From Larus michahellis (Eukaryota; Chordata; Aves; Charadriiformes; Laridae): a DNA stretch of 64,000 nt. Positions 1 to 13,151 of this stretch are shown here, piece by piece. The stretch spans positions 160,530,678 through 160,594,677 of the forward strand of contig NC_133897.1 of assembly GCF_964199755.1 (NCBI RefSeq), written 5' to 3'. The first letter of the stretch is position 1; each line of letters begins with the position of its first letter. The position numbers and the translations under genes are program-made. The notes beneath the pieces were generated by a model that saw only the letters and a program-made list of their open reading frames with translations, made no database searches and had not been told where the DNA came from.

Positions 1-2230
1 AAATACATACTTTACATCAGAGAGAAACTGCGGATCAGAGAGGATGAGAGCTGTGCTATTAAAGCAAGTGAGTGAATTAAAGCTCTCCAGTTTAGAACAA
101 GGTTTGTGTCTATCTCCTAACAGTTGTTACACCTGAGCTCTTCTTAAGGGTCAAGCATCCTCTCGCCTTTCTGTCATAAGTACTATTTCAGATGGGTTTG
201 TGGAGCAAAGATGACACTCAGTGGCTGGTTAGGTTATCACAGGTATGTGTTTCCAGCAGTTTTCCAAAGGGACTGCTCTTAGATGCTGTTGGAAGAGGCT
301 GCTCACAGAAGCCTGCTTTGCCATGTTGGGGACAATATCATCTTCAGATTTCCAGCAAAGGACAGCACTCCTCCACTCCAGTCATGCGCATACTAAGTAG
401 TGATTTATTTTCCATATACATTTTTGACACATGCATTTCTTAGCAGAATTTCTCATGATTTGTAGGAGATGGAAGGAAAAAGGTTTGAGGAATGTCTCCA
501 TGGAAATTTTCTTCTTTATATTCTTCATAGAAAATAGAATTAATTGCATGTTTTGTTCACAGTCACGGATTTCCCTATGCTGTTAAGAAGAGTCTTTATA
601 AGCACCCACCACGACATAAACACAAAGCCCTTGGTGAGCATTGTAGATTTTGGCTTTCCCAATATGCAGCTGAGACGGAGACTTACATCAGGACCACGGT
701 GATGAAGGGAGGCAAAAGTAAAGCTCATGGGCCCAAAGAAGGACCCAAGCAAGCATTTACCTAGCATGGAGGAGAAGTGGGTTTCAGAGGGTTTAGCCTG
801 TCTCCCTGTGCCCTCCCATTAGCACGGCTGATGCAGCACACTGGTGTGGGAATGGAAACCATCTAACTTGGCCACTTTATTACCAAAAGACCCCAACGAA
901 AGGCCACTAGCTGTATGGTATGTACTGGTACAGTGTACATAAGCTGGTTAACTCTGCAGTGCATGCTCATCGGCCTCAGCACCTACCGGTTAGACCTGGT
1001 CCCCTTCCTAGACTGGGAGTTATGCACAGGCTTTTGCATTAGTTAATGTTGTCACATAGCTTACCCTCCCTCCCAGTAAACCCCCAGTTGAAGGCTGCAA
1101 GCAGCCAGGACGTTCGATCATAGGTGTGGATGTCCTCGCTGATGAGTTACCCTGACGAAGTGAGCTGCGTTTTCAGTCCCATTTCTCAAAAAATAGGTGT
1201 CCGTGTCACAGAATGAATGTGTCCATGAGCCTCTTTCATTAGCAACATAAATACAGGAAAGGCAGAAATTCAATTCCTTCTGCTCCCTGCAGGTCCCTTG
1301 CACTGGGGAATGAGGTATAGTAGCAGAAGACCAGAGACAAGCTGCAACACTGTCACCCATGGTCTCTCTGATCTAAAAGAGAAGAGCTGGAGCCTTCAAG
1401 GCTGGTCTGGCAACGTTTGCTATCATCAATGTGATATATCAATAAGGGGGAAAAAGTGGACAGATGGAAAGGGTACAATTTCTAAACACAGTGATGCTGA
1501 TTTGGATAGTGACTGACACAGGGCAGTGACTGGCAAAGCCACTTTGGTGGTCCTGTTGCTGAAAAAGACAGCAAGAAGATCTCCCACTGACGTCAAGTAG
1601 AAATCTGCACAGAGATAAAGGACAGAATAAAACATTCCTGTAGTGAGTAAACTCTGAAAATATCTTTGTGATTTCTAACATATTCCACTCGCTGCGATGG
1701 AGAATATCCTCTGCAGCACATCATCCTACTGTTTCCTCCTTTGCAATCTGACTTGGGTTCCCTTGCCTCTTTCTTTTTTTTGCCCCACTTTGCAGAGACA
1801 GTCTCCCTGTCTGCACCACTTGGCAGTGCAATCGGTAGCTGAGATTTCTTTCATTAATATCATAGAATGGTTACAGTTGGAATATAATCTTCTAGAGCTG
1901 ACATTATGCTTTACTATTATTAGTCAGCTCCAGGCCTCAAACAGGAAGCACGTGTCTATGATTACACATAAACTCCTTCAATGCTCTTTAGCTCAGGGAC
2001 CACGTTTTTGCCCCGTGTCTGAAGGCACAGTGAATGACAGCAGGTCGTATCATAGATACCCTAATGGAGAAAAATAGTGCGGCTGCTATCAACAAGGATA
2101 ATAATGAGTGGCAGGTGCAGACATCATTGAGAGGAGGTGTTTTGGGCTGCCTGCGGAAGAAATACATAATGCCGCTTATATTTGGTAAGTTATATTGGCA
2201 GACATGTTGGTGATTTAGAACACATTTATG
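1..2230. other. Intergenic, no gene recognised
   Basis: No reading frame here resembles a protein family I know, and all open frames are short (126 codons at most) and lack supporting composition. A possible very short CR1 3' end lies near 1860-1882 (an ATCATAGAATGGTTACAG-like string), which would be a minus-strand relic, but it is too short to call. The stretch is otherwise unique-looking, moderately AT-rich avian spacer DNA. Confidence 0.5.
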
Positions 2231-4495
2231 TCACAGAATCTTAGCGGTTGGAAGGGACCTCTGAGATCATCGAGTCCAACCACATAAAAAAAAACAACAA
2301 CAACAACAAAAAACACACACACACAAAAACAAAAAAAAAGCACCCACCTACTAAACTCCACACCCACAACCCCACCCACAACACCCCACCACAAACCAAT
2401 AATCTTGGGCACTAGAGCATGCCCTGAAGAGCCATGTCTACACGTTTCTTGAATACCTCCAGGGATGGTGACTCCACCACCTCCCTGGGCAGGCTGTTCC
2501 AGTGCCTGACCACTCATTCAGTAAAGTAATTCTTCCTAATATCTAATCTAAATCTCCCTTGCCACAGCTTCATACCATTTCCTCTGGTCCTGTCATTATT
2601 CCCTTGGGAGAAGAGGCCAACCCCTGCCTCTCTACAGTTTCCTTTCAGGTAGTTGTAGAGGGCAATGAGGTCTCCCCTCAGCCTCCTCTTCTCAAAACTA
2701 AACATGCCCAGTTCCCTCAGCCTCTCCTCATATGACTTGTTCTCCAGACCCCTCACCAGCTTGGTGGCTCTCCTCTGGACACGCTCCAGCACTTCAATGT
2801 CTTTCCTGTAGTGAGGGGCCCAAAACTGAACACAGCACTCGAGGTGAGGCCTCACCAGTACCAAGTACAGAGGCACGATCACTTCCCTACTCCTGCTGGC
2901 CACGCTATTCCTGATACAAGCCAGAATGCTATTGGCCTTCTTGGCCACCTGGGCACACTGCTGGCTCATGTTAAGCCGGCTGTCCACTAACACTCCCAGG
3001 TCCTTTTCTGCCGGGCAGCTTTCCAGCCACTCAGCCCCAAGCCTGTAGCGCTGCCCGGGGTTGTTGTGACCAAAATGCAGGACTCGGCACTTGGCCTTAT
3101 TAAACCTCATCCCATTGGCCTTGGCCCATCGATCCAGCCTGTCCAGGTCCCTCTGTAGAGCCTTCCTACCCTCAAGCAGATCAACACTCCCACCTAGTTT
3201 GGTGTCGTCTGCAAACTTACTGAGGGTGCACTCAGTCCCCTTGTCTAGATCATCAATAAAGATATTAAACAAAACTGGCCCCAAAACTGAGCCCTGAGGG
3301 ACACCACTGATGACTGGCCGCCAACCAGATTTTGCTCCATTAATCACAACTCGCTGGGCACAGCCATCCAGCCAGTTTTTTATCCAGCGGAGGGTACACT
3401 TGTCTATGCCATGATTCTCCAGTTTCTCCAGGAGAATGCCGTGGGGGACGGTGTCGAAGGCCTTACCAAAGTCCAGGTAGACAACATCCACAGCCTTCCC
3501 CTCATCGAGAAAGCGGGTCACATGGTCATAGAAAGAGATCAAGTTGGTCAGGCAGGACCTCCCTTTCATAAACACATGCTGGCTGGCCCTGATCCCTTGG
3601 CTGCCCTGCACTTGCCGTGAGAGCTCACTCAAGATGATCCTCTCCATGATCTTTCCCGGTACAGAGGTCAGGCTGACAGGCCTGTAGTTTCCGGGATCCT
3701 CCTTCCTGCCCTTCCTGTAGATAGGTGTCACATTGGCCACCCTCCAGTCATCCGGCACCTCTCCTGTTGACCAGGATTGTTGATAGATAATGGAGAGAGG
3801 CTTGGTGAGCTCTCCTGCCAGCTCCCTGAGAACCTTTGGGTGAATCCCATCCGGCCCCATAGACTTATGCATGGCCAGGTGCATAAGCAAATCATTAACT
3901 ACTTCCTCCTGGATTACAGGGGAGTTGTTCCGTTCTCCATTCTTATCTTCCAGCCCAAGAAGCTGAACACCCTGGGGGTGGCTGGTCTGACTATTAAAGA
4001 CAGAGGCAAAGAAGGCATTAAGTATCTCAGCCTTCTCCTCGTCCTTGGTTGCAAGGTTTCCCCCCGCATCCAGTAAGGGATGGACATTCTCTGTCACTCT
4101 CTTTTTGTTGATGTACTTATAGAAACTTTTTTTGTTGTCCCTTATATTAATTGCCAGGTTGAGTTCCAGCTGGGCTTTTGCCTTCCTGATTTTTTCTCTG
4201 TATGACCTAACACAATCTCTGTACTCCTCCTGAGTTGCCTGTCCCCTCTTCCAAAGGTGGTAAACCTTCCTTTTTTCCTTAAGTCCCATCAAGAGCTCTT
4301 TGTTCATCCAGGCCGGCCATTTTCCCCGCCCTTTAATTGTGCGCCTCATGGGGACAGCCTGCTCCTGGGCCTTTAGGATTTCCCTCTTGAAGAGCGTCCA
4401 GCCTTCCTGGGCTCCTTTGTCTCTCAGGACTACCTCCCACGGGACTCTCCCAACCAGGGTTCTGAACAGGCTAAAGTCTGCCCACTGGAAGTCCA
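2231..4495 (-). mobile_element. CR1 LINE, 5'-truncated, long reverse-transcriptase frame
   Basis: A non-LTR retrotransposon copy lying on the minus strand. The 3' end is at 2231 (TCACAGAATCTTAGCGGTTGG on the plus strand, the typical complement of a CR1 tail). The 5' end stops near 4495 against an AT-rich TATGTATG stretch. The frame 4496-2514 encodes 660 residues without a break: the linker after the endonuclease, the reverse transcriptase ([41 protein letters not shown], catalytic FADD at 3204-3215, about residue 428) and the C-terminal domain ending RKNYFTE. The endonuclease domain is missing through 5' truncation, as in most CR1 copies. The frame ends at a TGA (2514-2516) where the sister copy at 56-58 kb has AGA; the family's usual stop lies further on at 2412-2414. 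Few other lesions suggest a fairly recent insertion. It is not autonomous. Confidence 0.95.
2284..2405. repeat. A/C-rich low-complexity expansion in CR1 3' UTR
   Basis: Poly-A, CAA repeats, CACACA and CACCCA-like runs follow each other here. It sits between the GTCCAACC motif near the CR1 3' end and the element's usual ORF2 stop (CTA on the plus strand at 2412-2414). The related copy at 56.5 kb has only about 26 bases in the same place, so roughly 100 bases have been gained in this copy or in its source. Confidence 0.8.
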
Positions 4496-6427
4496 TATGT
4501 ATGTATACATTTATATGCTTATATATATGTATATGAGCTTATATTTACTTGATTGTTCATATGATGCAGAATAACTGTTAAACATCCAGAGAGAACACCT
4601 CGATCTGGACAAATCCTGTTGCCAGCCTTAGGTTTTGATTTGTCACATCACTTGGGTTTATTATTTTGTTTTTACCACTCAACCTTGGATGAAAATAGTT
4701 ATGTCACATTCTTTTCATCCCTTCAAAACAGACTACAATAAGGTGATGCTTCTGGACTGCATCCCTTTACATCCATCTGGGACAGCACTCCTCAAGCTAA
4801 AGGCTTTTTGTAGAGAATCATCTCCCACATACACTAATGTGGAACTAGAAGCTGACATGTTTTCTTAAAACCAGCTTCCTAAAAGAAATTTAGGTGTCTG
4901 ATGCTACTGAAATCAAAGCAAACTAATTTTCTAAATGCTTCTAAGTGTCCATCATTAAAACAGCTGCCTGTGAGATCACTGGAGGTATTTCTGCAGGGGT
5001 AAGGACTGACTAGAGTAATTTAGGCTTTGCCTGATTACTTCATATTTTTTGCCTTTAAGTCACCAACTTCAATCTATTCCCACTGTGATTGCTTTCTCCT
5101 CCAAAATGCACTTCTCTCTGCCAAAAGCTTTCTAGCATTATGTTATTACTTGTTTCCAACTTGCCTAAAATTTCTGAAGTTTAACTGGATGCAGTTCAGT
5201 TTGAGAATTAAAGCAATACAAGAGCACAAACACTGAGGAAGACAATGTAATGTTATCCATCCTCAGTGTGTTGCACACTGCGAAAGTCAAACTAGATCAA
5301 GCTCAGTCCACAATTACACTCATTCCCTGCCAGTACACCCACGAGAACTCCATTAGGGCTGGCACCAAAGACAAGAAACTTTCTGAGTGTTTTGAAAATG
5401 GTTTGTGAACACCGAAGTCCTTCAGACTTCAGCTAAAGGTTCTAAATATGAACTAGATTAAATAGGCTTCGTAAGAATTTGGCTTGCATGCTAGCAGAAC
5501 ATTCAAAAAGGCCCTTTGTCCTTATCTTTGAAGAGATTTGAATAAAAATGCTTAAAGAAACCTGAAACTAAAGTGAAATCAATATACCATTAGCTATATG
5601 ATAGATACCAGGGGGATGCAAACTTATATTTGATGATGCAAATAGGCTCATGAGTCCTGAGATGGGTAAATGGAAGGAGGAGCACATTACAGAGAGCAAA
5701 GTTTGCAAATACTGGAAGTCAGGAGCCGCTACTTTGCAACTACTTCCCGCGCAATCTGCAGTAGGAGAAACCTGGGACTCCAGTCCAAAATTTTACTGGC
5801 TTCTTTAAAGAACTGTAAGTTTTATTCCCACTGCTTTGCAGGCTCATGTCTAGTTCACTTCTTGTGGTTCCCTTATACCTCCTCCATCATTATTGCTTTC
5901 TCGCTGTCTTTGTCCTATTCAGTGTTTCAGCTGATTTCTTTCTTCCCACATATATGCACTTACATTATCAACGGGTCCCATTTTGTTATTTCCTGCTCTT
6001 ATTGTTATCTTTTAAGAGCACTTTAACCAGCAAAGGGTCTGTCCTTTGTGCCTATTGTACGCTCATCCGCTGTCATTACTGGGCTCAAGGCCCTAAATGC
6101 CTCCGTATTCTCCAGTTTTCCCTGTTATCTCATCAGTACTTGCAGTTGCTATATCAGTGCATTTCCCAAACTGAATGCAACAAAAGTAGAGTATCCTAAT
6201 TGAAACCCTTTTTGTTATATTCTTCCTGTGTACTAAAAAGACATTTCCAAAGTAGGACAGTTCTTTTCAGTCTCAATCTTTATCTTTAGTAAGGTTGACT
6301 ATTAAAATATCACTGCCTTCACATGATGCCCTTGTACTGGCTGTCAGGTAGTTGGGATGTCTATAGAATCCTCTTTAATCCTGTGGGTTTGGAAATCCCT
6401 GTTTCCCACACAGTGATTGAATAGTGG
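4496..6427. other. Intergenic spacer, AT-rich patch at left edge
   Basis: 4496-4545 is a degenerate TATG/TATA-rich patch next to the CR1 5' junction. Beyond it nothing resembles a gene, RNA or known repeat. The open frames at 5670-6026 and 5846-6199 are overlapping, hydrophobic by T-richness, and have no recognisable domain. Confidence 0.5.
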
Positions 6428-6999
6428 TGTCATGGTTTCGGCTGGGATGGAGTTAACTTTTTTACTAACAGCTGAATATTTCTATGTTTTGGATTTGGGA
6501 TGAGAAATGGTGTTGATAGCACACTGGTGGTTTTGGTTGTTGCTAGGTTCTCAAGGCCTTTTCTGCTCCTCACACCACCCCACCAGTGAGGGCTGGGAGT
6601 TCACAAGAAGTTGGGAGGAGACACAGCTGAGACAGCTGACCCCAACTGACCAAAGGTCTATTCCATACCATATTGTGTCTGCTCAGTAGATAAAACTGGG
6701 AGGAGAAGAAGGAAGGGAGGGAATATTCAGAGTTATGACGTTTGTCTTCCCAAGTAACTGTTAGGCGTGATGGAGCCCCGCTTTCCTGGAGATGGCTGAA
6801 CACCTGCCTGCCAATGGGAAGCAGTGAATGAATTCCTTGTTTTGCTTTGCTCATATGCACGGCTTTTGCTTTACTTATTAAACTCTATCTCAACCCATGA
6901 GTTTTCTCACTTTTACTCTTCTGATTCTCTTCCCCATCCCGCTGTGGGGGAGTGAGCGGTTGCGTAGTCCTAGTTGCTGGCTGGAGTTAAACCACAACA
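6428..6999 (+). mobile_element. Solo LTR, avian endogenous retrovirus (ERVL-like)
   Basis: The element starts TGTCATGGTTTCGGCTGGG and ends AAACCACAACA, the terminal signature of a widespread avian LTR family, giving about 572 bp. An ATTAAA polyadenylation-type signal is at 6877-6882, and a TATA-like AGATAAAA lies near 6687-6695. No internal retroviral coding sequence flanks it on either side, so it is a solo LTR left by recombination between two LTRs. The five bases on each side (AGTGG and CAATA) do not match, so no target-site duplication is seen. Family assignment is from recall of bird LTR termini; TG/CA ends and length are read directly. Confidence 0.8.
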
Positions 7000-8244
7000 C
7001 AATAATAAAAAACTACCCTACTCTTTGGTTTTTGTCTTTATTTATCTTCATGGTACCGTTTCAAAAGAAGGCTTAGTGCTAAGCAGAAGAAAATCGCAGG
7101 TGGGTTCTCATAGCTGAGTTCAGCTGCTGAGGTGACATTACCTTCCACAAACATTTGCACAGCCCTTAGGAAAAATAATATCTCATATTCAAATTCATAC
7201 AGGTTTAGTTCCAACTTTTGGAAAGAGAAAGAGTAGCTAGACCAAGATGTCCAAAGAAGGGCAGTGTTTCGGACAAAGCATCAACTGTGAAGCAGTGGGA
7301 AAGTGTGGCTGAGCCTTTTAGGAGGGAAGGGATAAGCAGTATTATCTGTCACTGGGGGCAAAACACATACCTCAACCCACAGCAAGAAAAAAATATGACA
7401 GTAGACACTGCTTTTGAAGGCACATTAGGCAAATATCTGAGAAAAATTTGTGTATGACTGGTCTGACCTTGAGGAACTGAAAAAGTCTCTACGTGCTCCC
7501 ATGGCCCTGGGGGATCCCTCAGTGGTGCTGGGAACCAGACGCGGGGCTGATCTGATGTTGTGTGGGTGAGTACAGAAAGGAGTTGGCAGAGGGGCCACAC
7601 TAGGATGCAGCCCAAAAGCCACGTTGGTAATGAAGGGCAAAGACCGTAGTCTTTATGGCTGTTCATGTCTTGTTCCCTTGGGAGTAGCAGCTGCACAAGG
7701 GAAGTAGAAGGAGGGCCTCAGAGCCAGCCACAGCTTTGCTGGGACTTATTCTGCTGGCGTAGTCTCTCAGAGTCATCAATGATGCTGTTTTAATTGCATT
7801 TACATACTGTGCTATTTCTGAACACCCTGCACAACAACCCTAATTTTGCTCTCAATGAGATGAGATGCCTTTGAGATTTACTGACAATCTAAGTTTTAAC
7901 TCACAAGTGACACAAAGCCCTGGCCTGTGATCACACCACTCAGTACTGATCCCGTTTGTTTTGCACGCCACATCTCTCTCTTGGTCTTTAGATTAAATAA
8001 TCCAAGATAACCATGGCAAGAAGACTCGATGGCTCTCAGAGAACCAAAACATGACTGACCTGACCTCCATCCACAGACCCAGTTGTCCTGGTTTGAATGG
8101 AAGTGATTTCCTCTCTGGGTCTGCCTATGGAGGGGACATCTGCAACAGATGCAGAAGAGCAGTGGGGCTTGTCTGCACCACCTGACAGTAAAGTTCATGG
8201 TGGTCCTCAAGAGGAATCATTGGTAAGGAAGCAGGGTAGCAGGG
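7000..8244. other. Intergenic spacer
   Basis: No gene, RNA or recognisable repeat. The open frames at 7218-7457 and 7349-7696 overlap on opposite strands and show no domain. Confidence 0.5.
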
Positions 8245-8803
8245 TGTCGTGGTTTAACGCCAGGCAGTAACTAGGACCATGCAGCTGCTCTTTCAGTCCC
8301 CTCCTGCCCCTCAAGTAGGGTAGGGAGAAGAAGGAGAAAAGGAGAGGAAAGAAAAAAAACTTGCTTCTGGATAGACATAAAGACAGTTTAATAGAACAGT
8401 AACAAAAGAGGAAAATAAAAATAAAAATAAATAAAAATAGTAAAAAGATATACAAAATAAAAAGGATACAAGACCAGCCACTCTCACCATGCGATGATCA
8501 GCTGCCCAGCCCATCCCAAGCAGTGATCGCAAATCACTGCCCCCTGGCCAACGCCCATTTATATACTGAGCATGATGTCGATGGTCTGGAATATCCTCCT
8601 GTCAGCTTGTCCTGTCTATGCTCCATCTCAGCTTTTATGGGAAGCTGAAAAAGTCCTTGACTACTATAGACATTAGCAAGCAGCAACAACTAAAAAAATA
8701 TGTGTTATCAAAATTTTTTAACATTCTTCTCATACCAAATCTAACACACAGCAGCTACAAGAAAGAAAATTAACTCTCTCCTAGCTGAAACCAGGACACA
8801 GGG
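8240..8803 (-). mobile_element. Solo LTR with 5-bp target duplication CAGGG
   Basis: The LTR body is 8245-8798 on the minus strand. Read on its own strand it starts TGTCCTGGTTTCAGCTAGG and ends AACCACGACA. Direct CAGGG copies at 8240-8244 and 8799-8803 are the target-site duplication. A TATATAAA box (plus-strand TTTATATA, 8558-8565) and an ATTAAA signal (plus-strand TTTAAT, 8387-8392) lie in promoter-then-polyA order, as in an LTR. An A-rich low-complexity tract (8400-8462) follows. No internal coding region is adjacent, so this is a solo LTR. It is the same family as the copy at 13157-13680. Confidence 0.9.
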
Positions 8804-11800
8804 CAAAGGATAAAATTCAGATTATAGTGAACCTTAAATCATCTCCCTCAAAAAATGAAGCAAGTACCTCAATGTGTACCTAGGGAAATGGACAATAATT
8901 CTGTTTTTAATATCAAGATACAGCACGTACCATAACTTAACTTAGGGTTGACCTACAATTTTTATAGTGGAAGGCATTTAGCCATGGTTTTAAGGTCTGA
9001 AATGATGAAGACTTTATCTGATTTATCAGGAAGTTGTGATGGTTAGTTAAACATTAGCTTGATTTTTCCATTCCTGGCAGTTTCAATTTATAGTCACTGG
9101 GTTTCCACGCACTTTTTACCACTGGGTCAGAGACCCTGTGGTTGTCTGTCACCTCTTTAAGGAGCAGCTTACAGGCTGTCAGGGAGTGTTTCAGCAAAGC
9201 CTGTGGGCTCCCCACGTGTAGGTTGGGTCTAGGGCTCTCATTGCAGCATGTGATTTTCAGAGCTCAAACCGCGCTCAGGCTGTGCTGCTGGCTCTTACAG
9301 TAGCATCGCCGGCCACCCTTCCATTCCCTGAATGACCATATGCAGCTCTCATTAAAACCCAATTCATTGACTTGTGAATCTAATGCATGCTTTTCATTCT
9401 CTGACTGTGATTGGTGCCCTATTATCTAACTATTTGCAAACGTGGGAGAAACCACTAGGTATTTATGAAATGTTCACAAATCTTATCATTTTCAGTCATT
9501 GTGTTAGTGCAAATTGAATTTTTTTTATTAAGTTTTACCCCCTATTCCTTTTTATTACTGTTTAATTCTGGAATAAGAATTATGCTTAACATGATTTGAT
9601 AGCTGAACACTGAACATCTAGTTCTATTAATAGCCTGAAGTGTTCCTGTTGCTGAGGAAGATTAGTACAACCCTGTTTGCTGAATGAAAAACAAAATAAA
9701 AAGAAAGCATTAGCATAAATGAGAATGTTTTGATTGTTTGCTACAATTGTCCTTGGTAATGAAATACAAGGTGAAGCTGTAGAAATAATATGATCTTGAT
9801 AAAATTGTAGTAAATTTGAATAATTTTATGTGTGTGTGTGTGTGTAATCAATACAAGGGACTAGTTTCTTGGTGTTTTCCCCGGGGCAGTGTTCCTACAT
9901 ATCATGCCATTCTCATTAATGCAGAAGACATTAAGCTAAATAAAGTACACACCTCCTTAATTTCAAGGATAACAGGTATGACTCTACCTCTTCATTTAGT
10001 CTAAATGAATACAGAACCTTATGCAATAATTCTCTGTGGTAGATCAAAAGCTAAACTAGCAAATGTAACAAGAATTAACAGACCTTTGTCTGATGACCAA
10101 GAGCGCAGTCAATAAGAGCCTACTGAAATGTATGTTTTGTTTTGCGTTAAAATGAAAAGTAACATACTTGCATTATATACTTCCATTATTCATCATGAAA
10201 ATAGTTTAAAGACGTAGCATTATCTTTCCCAACTGACTCCTGGTGAAAAGTGACACAGGTAAAAAGTATTAATATGCAATCTAATTCAAATTATCAAATA
10301 TTCCTGGTGATTTGAAGTCCTGTCATTTTTTATTTAATTGGCACTGGGCTTACAATCTCTTGGCTGATTCTGAAAATATCTCACATAAAATTGAATGGTC
10401 AAAATGTTCTCGTTGTCCTTTATATAGCATATCTACTCAGACTCTAGAAAGATCACACTTTTCTAAACTGATCTGGGGATGACATGGCTGAAGCTGACCT
10501 TCTCCATGGCCTTAGGTACATTAATATATCTCTATTCTATGTCAAATTGAATTTCACAAACGCATACCCAAAGTCACAAGTGTTTCAAGATTAGCTTTCG
10601 TCTAAATAAATCTTGGAAGAAAAATACTCTAGCATTCAAAGGCACAAAGTGTATGAAATATGAGGAATGTTCAGGAATGTGCTGTCACCATGTGACAGCT
10701 CAGTATCTGTTTAGCTTTAACTCTCCTTCCTTCTATGTGAATGTCAGAATACTAATTATATTGCTATAGTATAAAAGCCAGACGTAGTAAGATAAACACT
10801 GAAAGTTCTCATACAGACATGCATCGAGCACACAGTTGGGTTCCCATTTGCTCTAAGCAATGCAGACCAAGGGTTGCACAGTAACTGCACCATGTTCAAC
10901 TTGTTTTCTAGACTTTCTAGGTTCCTGTCTGCTGGGCCAGGCTCAGAGGGGATGACGGCTGCATCAAAACTGCCAGGAAATTCAGTTCTGTCGCTGCTGA
11001 TAGTACTTTCTTTTTAATCTTGAGTTACAACACGATGCTACTTGTTTGATTGCCATGTTTGCCCTTGCCATGTTAGAACTTAATTTTGTGCTGTAAAATA
11101 TTTTTTATGAGGAAGAAAAAAAAAAATTTAAGCTACTCTCAGACGTAAAAGTGGCATTCATGTGGCTGAATACAGGCATCTAAAAAGCTAACCTGTAAAC
11201 TGGACAAAGTGTCTTAGGTTATGTCTACATCTCTGCTATCTGAACAAGTTCTTTTGCCTGTGGAATAGAACAGCTGCATCCATAGCACCCGTGGGGAATG
11301 ACCCTGGCTTGTGGTAGCTCCTCAGCTGTGTTTGGGAACTACTTGGGAACCTGTTAGTTGGCTGCAGGCAGAAAATGAACCAGGAACAGTTTTCACAACC
11401 TGTGTGGAGAATCAACACTCTTAACAGCACAGATGTAGCCCAAGAGTCCTTTCCTAGCTATTCTGGAGAAATAGGCACTTTGTCATAAACACCAAAGTGG
11501 ATTACTCACATCTTTAGGCTGCTTATTTCTCTCCATGACTATGGAAGTGTGAAGAGTGACTAGGAGACAGACATCTACATGGTAGAAATCTAAAGGTAGA
11601 TGAGATGAATCTCCTTGGAGCATCTGACAGTTACACTTCCAACATGATGTCCCAATTTAAAGTCAATGGGACTTAGTCAATAGTTTAGTTTTAGTTCAAA
11701 TATCTTCCTTTCCCATCCATGATTTCTAAGACCAAGACCAATTCTTTTAACCCTAGTTTTGATGAAGTTGATTACAAACTCTCATTTTCTTCATTGAACC

Positions 11801-13151
11801 TGGATTTCTGTATTAGGGTTCAAGTCTACAAATAAGAGATGCCTGTTTTAATTGGACTACTTGCCAGTATCTCTGCTGATAGGCAGCAGAGACTGAAAAA
11901 AACAACTATAAATCTGATATTCTGGACAGCTCTGCTACTCTAGTCCTCCCCCAGCATCTGAAGAATTGGCAGTTCTTAGAAGAAAGTCCATACTAAATTA
12001 GGAAACGTTCCTCTCTGCTCTATATTAACAGCTTGCAAGCAGCAGGAGACCAAGGAGTTTTGCTCTATGAATTATTTTTTAAATTGAGAGAATTAGTTCT
12101 TTTCTTGTCCTCTATTTTTATTGCAACACTTTTGCCAGGACTCCATATGCCAAGATGTAATTAGTTTTCAGAGAAGACATTTGGAGCTCTGGCACAGACC
12201 ATGGATAGTTTTAACAGCTTCTTTTCTCTTTCTTCTGAATATTAAACTGGAGCATATAATTGTCTGTGACTTCTTTCAAGGCATCTCTGGAGCTTAAATA
12301 ATTTTTCGGAATTAAATAAATTGAAAATAAAAATAAGATTAACACAAGTATTATTCAAAGAAGATATTTTAGGCACATAAAAAAATCAGGGATTCTTACT
12401 GTTATGATGGTTCATTTCAGTGCAAATTCAGCCCTATCTTTTAATTATACATATATTCATTCTCTCTTTCTATATAAAGACAAGAAAGACTGAATAAAGA
12501 CTGACAGGTGTGTACACCGGAGAAGAGCTGATTTTCTGAAGAGACCATGTCTTTTGGTATTCCTTGTCCCTGGAGTCTCAATATTCCATTCATTTCTCTT
12601 TGTATTTTGTGGCTTTTTGTTTGCTCATCAATTTGGTGCTAACCAGACATCTGGAGCCAGCACAATATTTGCAGTGAGCTGGAGGATCATTGGAGTAATT
12701 GAAAATTTTTACTGATATCAGTAGGTGAAATGCCACCTCTGCCTTTCACATCACCCAAAAACTGTACCCACTCTACATGGTATCAACCATAACTATGCTC
12801 CTCCTGAGCTTCTTTAGGCTTGCTGGTTTTTGCTGGTTTACTTCCCACCATCTTCTGACCCTGATCCAAAGGAAGTAAAGCCTCACAGTCATGGAGATAT
12901 TCTGCCCCACTTTGCACCAGAATAGGTATGTGGACAGGAGTGAAGTAAATCAGCCTTACTTCTAGAGAGTCTGAGGTTAAATTAAAGGTATTTGACGGCA
13001 CCTGCAGATCCATGGATGGAGGCTGCTGGCAAGTATGTTACCAGTGATATGCTGATTGTGGGATCTCTTCGTATGTCCTGTTTGCAAAGTGCCCATCCTG
13101 TATATGTAATGGCCTCTCTGACTACAACAGCTCTACAAAGAACTTCTGCAA
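8804..13151. other. Intergenic spacer with a short TG repeat
   Basis: 4.3 kb of AT-rich unique-looking sequence between two solo LTRs of one family. It holds no retroviral gag, pol or env frame, which argues against the two LTRs being the ends of one provirus. A (TG)8 run is at 9829-9845. No gene is recognised. Confidence 0.5.

Noticed and set aside
1858..1882. ATCATAGAATGGTTACAG string resembling a CR1 3' end
   Set aside because: The following bases do not continue as CR1 3' UTR, so it is too short to annotate.
2514..4496. A 660-codon open frame that could be annotated as a host gene
   Set aside because: Sequence, 3' UTR and tail are those of CR1 ORF2; the endonuclease half is missing and the unit is 5'-truncated.
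5670..6199. Two overlapping hydrophobic frames that look like membrane proteins
   Set aside because: Hydrophobicity follows from T-rich DNA; frames overlap and no family is recognised.
8207..8532. Phe/Leu-rich frames on the minus strand
   Set aside because: They are translations of the A-rich tract inside the solo LTR at 8245-8798.
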